This document shows positions 27,836 through 29,113 of a stretch of 29,113 bases of DNA, piece by piece. The stretch comes from Ramicandelaber brevisporus. Taxonomy: Eukaryota; Kickxellomycota; Ramicandelaberales; Ramicandelaberaceae. The stretch covers positions 1 through 29,113 of the forward strand of contig MU602917.1 in assembly GCA_025201865.1 (NCBI GenBank). The letters run 5' to 3'. The stretch's first letter is position 1, and each line of letters begins with the position of its first letter. Made by a program: the position numbers and the translations under genes. The notes under the pieces are model-generated. The model worked only from the letters and a program-made list of their open reading frames with translations. It was not told where the DNA came from and made no database searches.

Positions 27836-29083
27836 ATGCCGCCAAAGACTACTGCTGTCGCCAAGCAGGCCGCTGCCGTCAAAAAGACTGCTATCGCCAA
27901 GAAGGCTGCTGCTGCTGCTGCTGTTTCGGAAATTGAGGTCGACCCCCAGATGAAGAAAGAAGTACAAGCGCTCAGCGGACTTCGCAAAGCCGTTGTTGGT
28001 CTCAAGTCTCGCTTCGTTGTTAGTGGCCACGCCAACGTTGGTAACAAGGTGTATGTCGAGGCTGAAGGGGATGGTGGTGACAAGGCTGACGTGTTCAGCA
28101 TGCCTGCCGATGCCGCGCGTTTGTACCAAGCCGGTGCACTTGCGACATTTGGTCGTGGCAAAGAGGAGGTTCTTGACCCAGACTATCGTAGTGCGCGTGC
28201 TTTCAAGCCAAACAAGTTCCAGGTCCATGTGTCGGACTTGTTCGCGATTGTTCATGATGTGACCCGTGCACTGCTGCCAAATAATAGTGACGCTGTGTAT
28301 TTGGTGCCTGAGATCTGCAAGCTCAATGTTTACAAGGAAGGTGACAAATTCAAGCCTCATGTCGACACGATCACTAATAATCGTCTGGTGGCATCGCTGG
28401 TGCTGTGCCTGCCATCTTCGTTCACTGGAGGCGAGCTGGTTGTATCGCACGGCGACAGCGAGCACATGGTCCAGTTTGGAAGCTCTGACGCCAATGCTGA
28501 TGAAAATAAGCTGTGCAACTGGGCTGCATTCTACACCGATTGCGTCCATGAGATTCTGCCTGTTATATCTGGCTACCGAGTTTCAGTTACATACAACTTA
28601 CTCGCTGTCAAGGATAGTGTCCAGCATCTACCACTTGTCGTCGATTCACCAGTGAAGATCATGCTAAGTGAGGTTGTCAAGTCTGGATTCAAGGGCAAGC
28701 TCGCCATCCCTGCTCAGCATGCATACCCGCACACCTCTGGTTTGGATTTCCAGCTTAAAGGCGCCGATGCTGTCATCTATTCCGCTGCCAAGTCACTCGA
28801 TGTTGGCATCAAATTGGTACCTGCTGCCACCAGCAAGAATTTGCTGAAGGAAGCTATGAGTTACAAGGAGCCAAAAGGTCAATGGAAGCGTAACCGCGTC
28901 CAGCTTAGTGACTCTGAAGACAGCAATGGTGACCACCATGTTACGAACACACGCATGCAGTATATCAAGGAACATGGATTTGAGGTGGGTGGTTTGTTTT
29001 ATCATGAATTCACAACTGCACGGGTGGGCCGTTTTTACGTAAAATATTCTGTCCTACAAGTCTGGACAAATTTTTTTACGTAA
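27836..29083 (+). CDS. 2OG-Fe(II) oxygenase, prolyl-4-hydroxylase-like, probably truncated at its C-terminus
   Basis: 415 residues as read. The N-terminus is Lys/Ala-rich (about 1-30). The catalytic core has LVPEICKLNVYKEGDKFKPHVD with Fe ligands His175 and Asp177, a strand GGELVVSHG, His238 in DCVHEILPV, and the 2OG-binding Arg248 in GYRVSVTYNL. This is the P4Hc-type double-stranded beta helix found in prolyl hydroxylases and related fungal oxygenases; substrate unknown. A further region (about 285-330, AIPAQHAYPHTSGLDFQLKGADAVIYSAAKSL) matches what follows the core in larger fungal homologues. From about residue 396 (base 29021) the frame enters A/T-rich sequence with repeated TTTACGTAAA words and stops at TAA 29081-29083. 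The last 20 residues are therefore probably not original coding sequence: either an insertion or an unseen intron. Confidence 0.85.
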   Translation: MPPKTTAVAKQAAAVKKTAIAKKAAAAAAVSEIEVDPQMKKEVQALSGLRKAVVGLKSRFVVSGHANVGNKVYVEAEGDGGDKADVFSMPADAARLYQAGALATFGRGKEEVLDPDYRSARAFKPNKFQVHVSDLFAIVHDVTRALLPNNSDAVYLVPEICKLNVYKEGDKFKPHVDTITNNRLVASLVLCLPSSFTGGELVVSHGDSEHMVQFGSSDANADENKLCNWAAFYTDCVHEILPVISGYRVSVTYNLLAVKDSVQHLPLVVDSPVKIMLSEVVKSGFKGKLAIPAQHAYPHTSGLDFQLKGADAVIYSAAKSLDVGIKLVPAATSKNLLKEAMSYKEPKGQWKRNRVQLSDSEDSNGDHHVTNTRMQYIKEHGFEVGGLFYHEFTTARVGRFYVKYSVLQVWTNFFT

Positions 29084-29105
29084 AAGCATGCACTTTACGT
29101 AAAAA
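29031..29105. repeat. Three TTTACGTAAA palindromes at the window edge
   Basis: The palindrome TTTACGTAAA occurs near 29034-29043, 29075-29084 and 29094-29103, spaced about 41 and 19 bp apart. It is not seen elsewhere in the window. The copies coincide with the point where the 2OG-oxygenase reading frame loses sense, suggesting the edge of an inserted element. The other end is outside the window. Confidence 0.7.
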
Positions 29106-29113
29106 GCAGCATG

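Noticed and set aside
1-29113. CRISPR array, bacterial operons, tRNA or rRNA genes
   Set aside because: No regularly spaced direct repeats of CRISPR type, no cloverleaf or T-loop consensus and no rRNA-like sequence were noticed. The genes are clearly eukaryotic.

Overview
The window looks like nuclear DNA of a fungus, probably an early-diverging (chytrid-like) lineage. This placement is an inference from gene content, not from a marker gene. The fungal signals are an Sla1-type endocytic adaptor, an Abp1-type actin-binding protein with two SH3 domains, an Lrg1-type LIM/RhoGAP protein and the tail of an OPT oligopeptide transporter. Genes are compact and mostly uninterrupted by introns. Intergenic spaces are usually short (about 100-400 bp), and many proteins carry Gln-, Ala- or Ser-rich low-complexity runs.

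Layout. 1-215: C-terminal end of an OPT-family transporter (+). 715-1851: adenosine kinase (-). 2194-4416: Abp1/drebrin-like protein (-), divergent across 372 bp from an Sla1-like adaptor (+, 4789-8265). 8266-10337: the convergent spacer between SLA1 and a cytochrome P450. It holds a 950-bp nonautonomous hAT-like element (9101-10050) with 13-bp terminal inverted repeats and an 8-bp target duplication. 10338-12248: P450 (-). 12249-16237: about 4 kb with no gene I can support, strongly purine-biased on the + strand up to about 14460. 16238-17744: an unrecognised two-TM, Cys-containing membrane protein (-), interrupted by one in-frame TGA and possibly by an intron. 18501-21479: Lrg1-like RhoGAP (+). 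21662-22834: ALKBH1-like dioxygenase (+). 22952-25021: NOL8-like RRM protein (+). 25126-26727: Sel1-repeat protein ending in a CaaX box (-), divergent from 26969-27433, a small Cys-free protein of unknown function (+). 27836-29083: a second, unrelated 2OG-Fe(II) oxygenase of the prolyl-4-hydroxylase type (+). Its reading frame runs into repeated TTTACGTAAA palindromes at the window edge.

How the genes relate. ABP1 and SLA1 products act in the same cortical actin/endocytic patch in yeasts and here share one intergenic promoter region. The Lrg1-like RhoGAP (Rho1 GAP in yeast) and the prenylated-type Sel1 protein could also act at the cell cortex, but that is inference. The other genes are housekeeping: purine salvage, ribosome biogenesis, and nucleic-acid or protein oxidation.

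The items most worth a second look are the hAT-like element with its internal palindromic motif set, the broken membrane-protein gene, the ABP1-SLA1 head-to-head pair, the P450 with a roughly 85-residue insertion between the I and K helices, and the palindrome cluster that ends the last gene. I do not see a clearly new multi-gene system.
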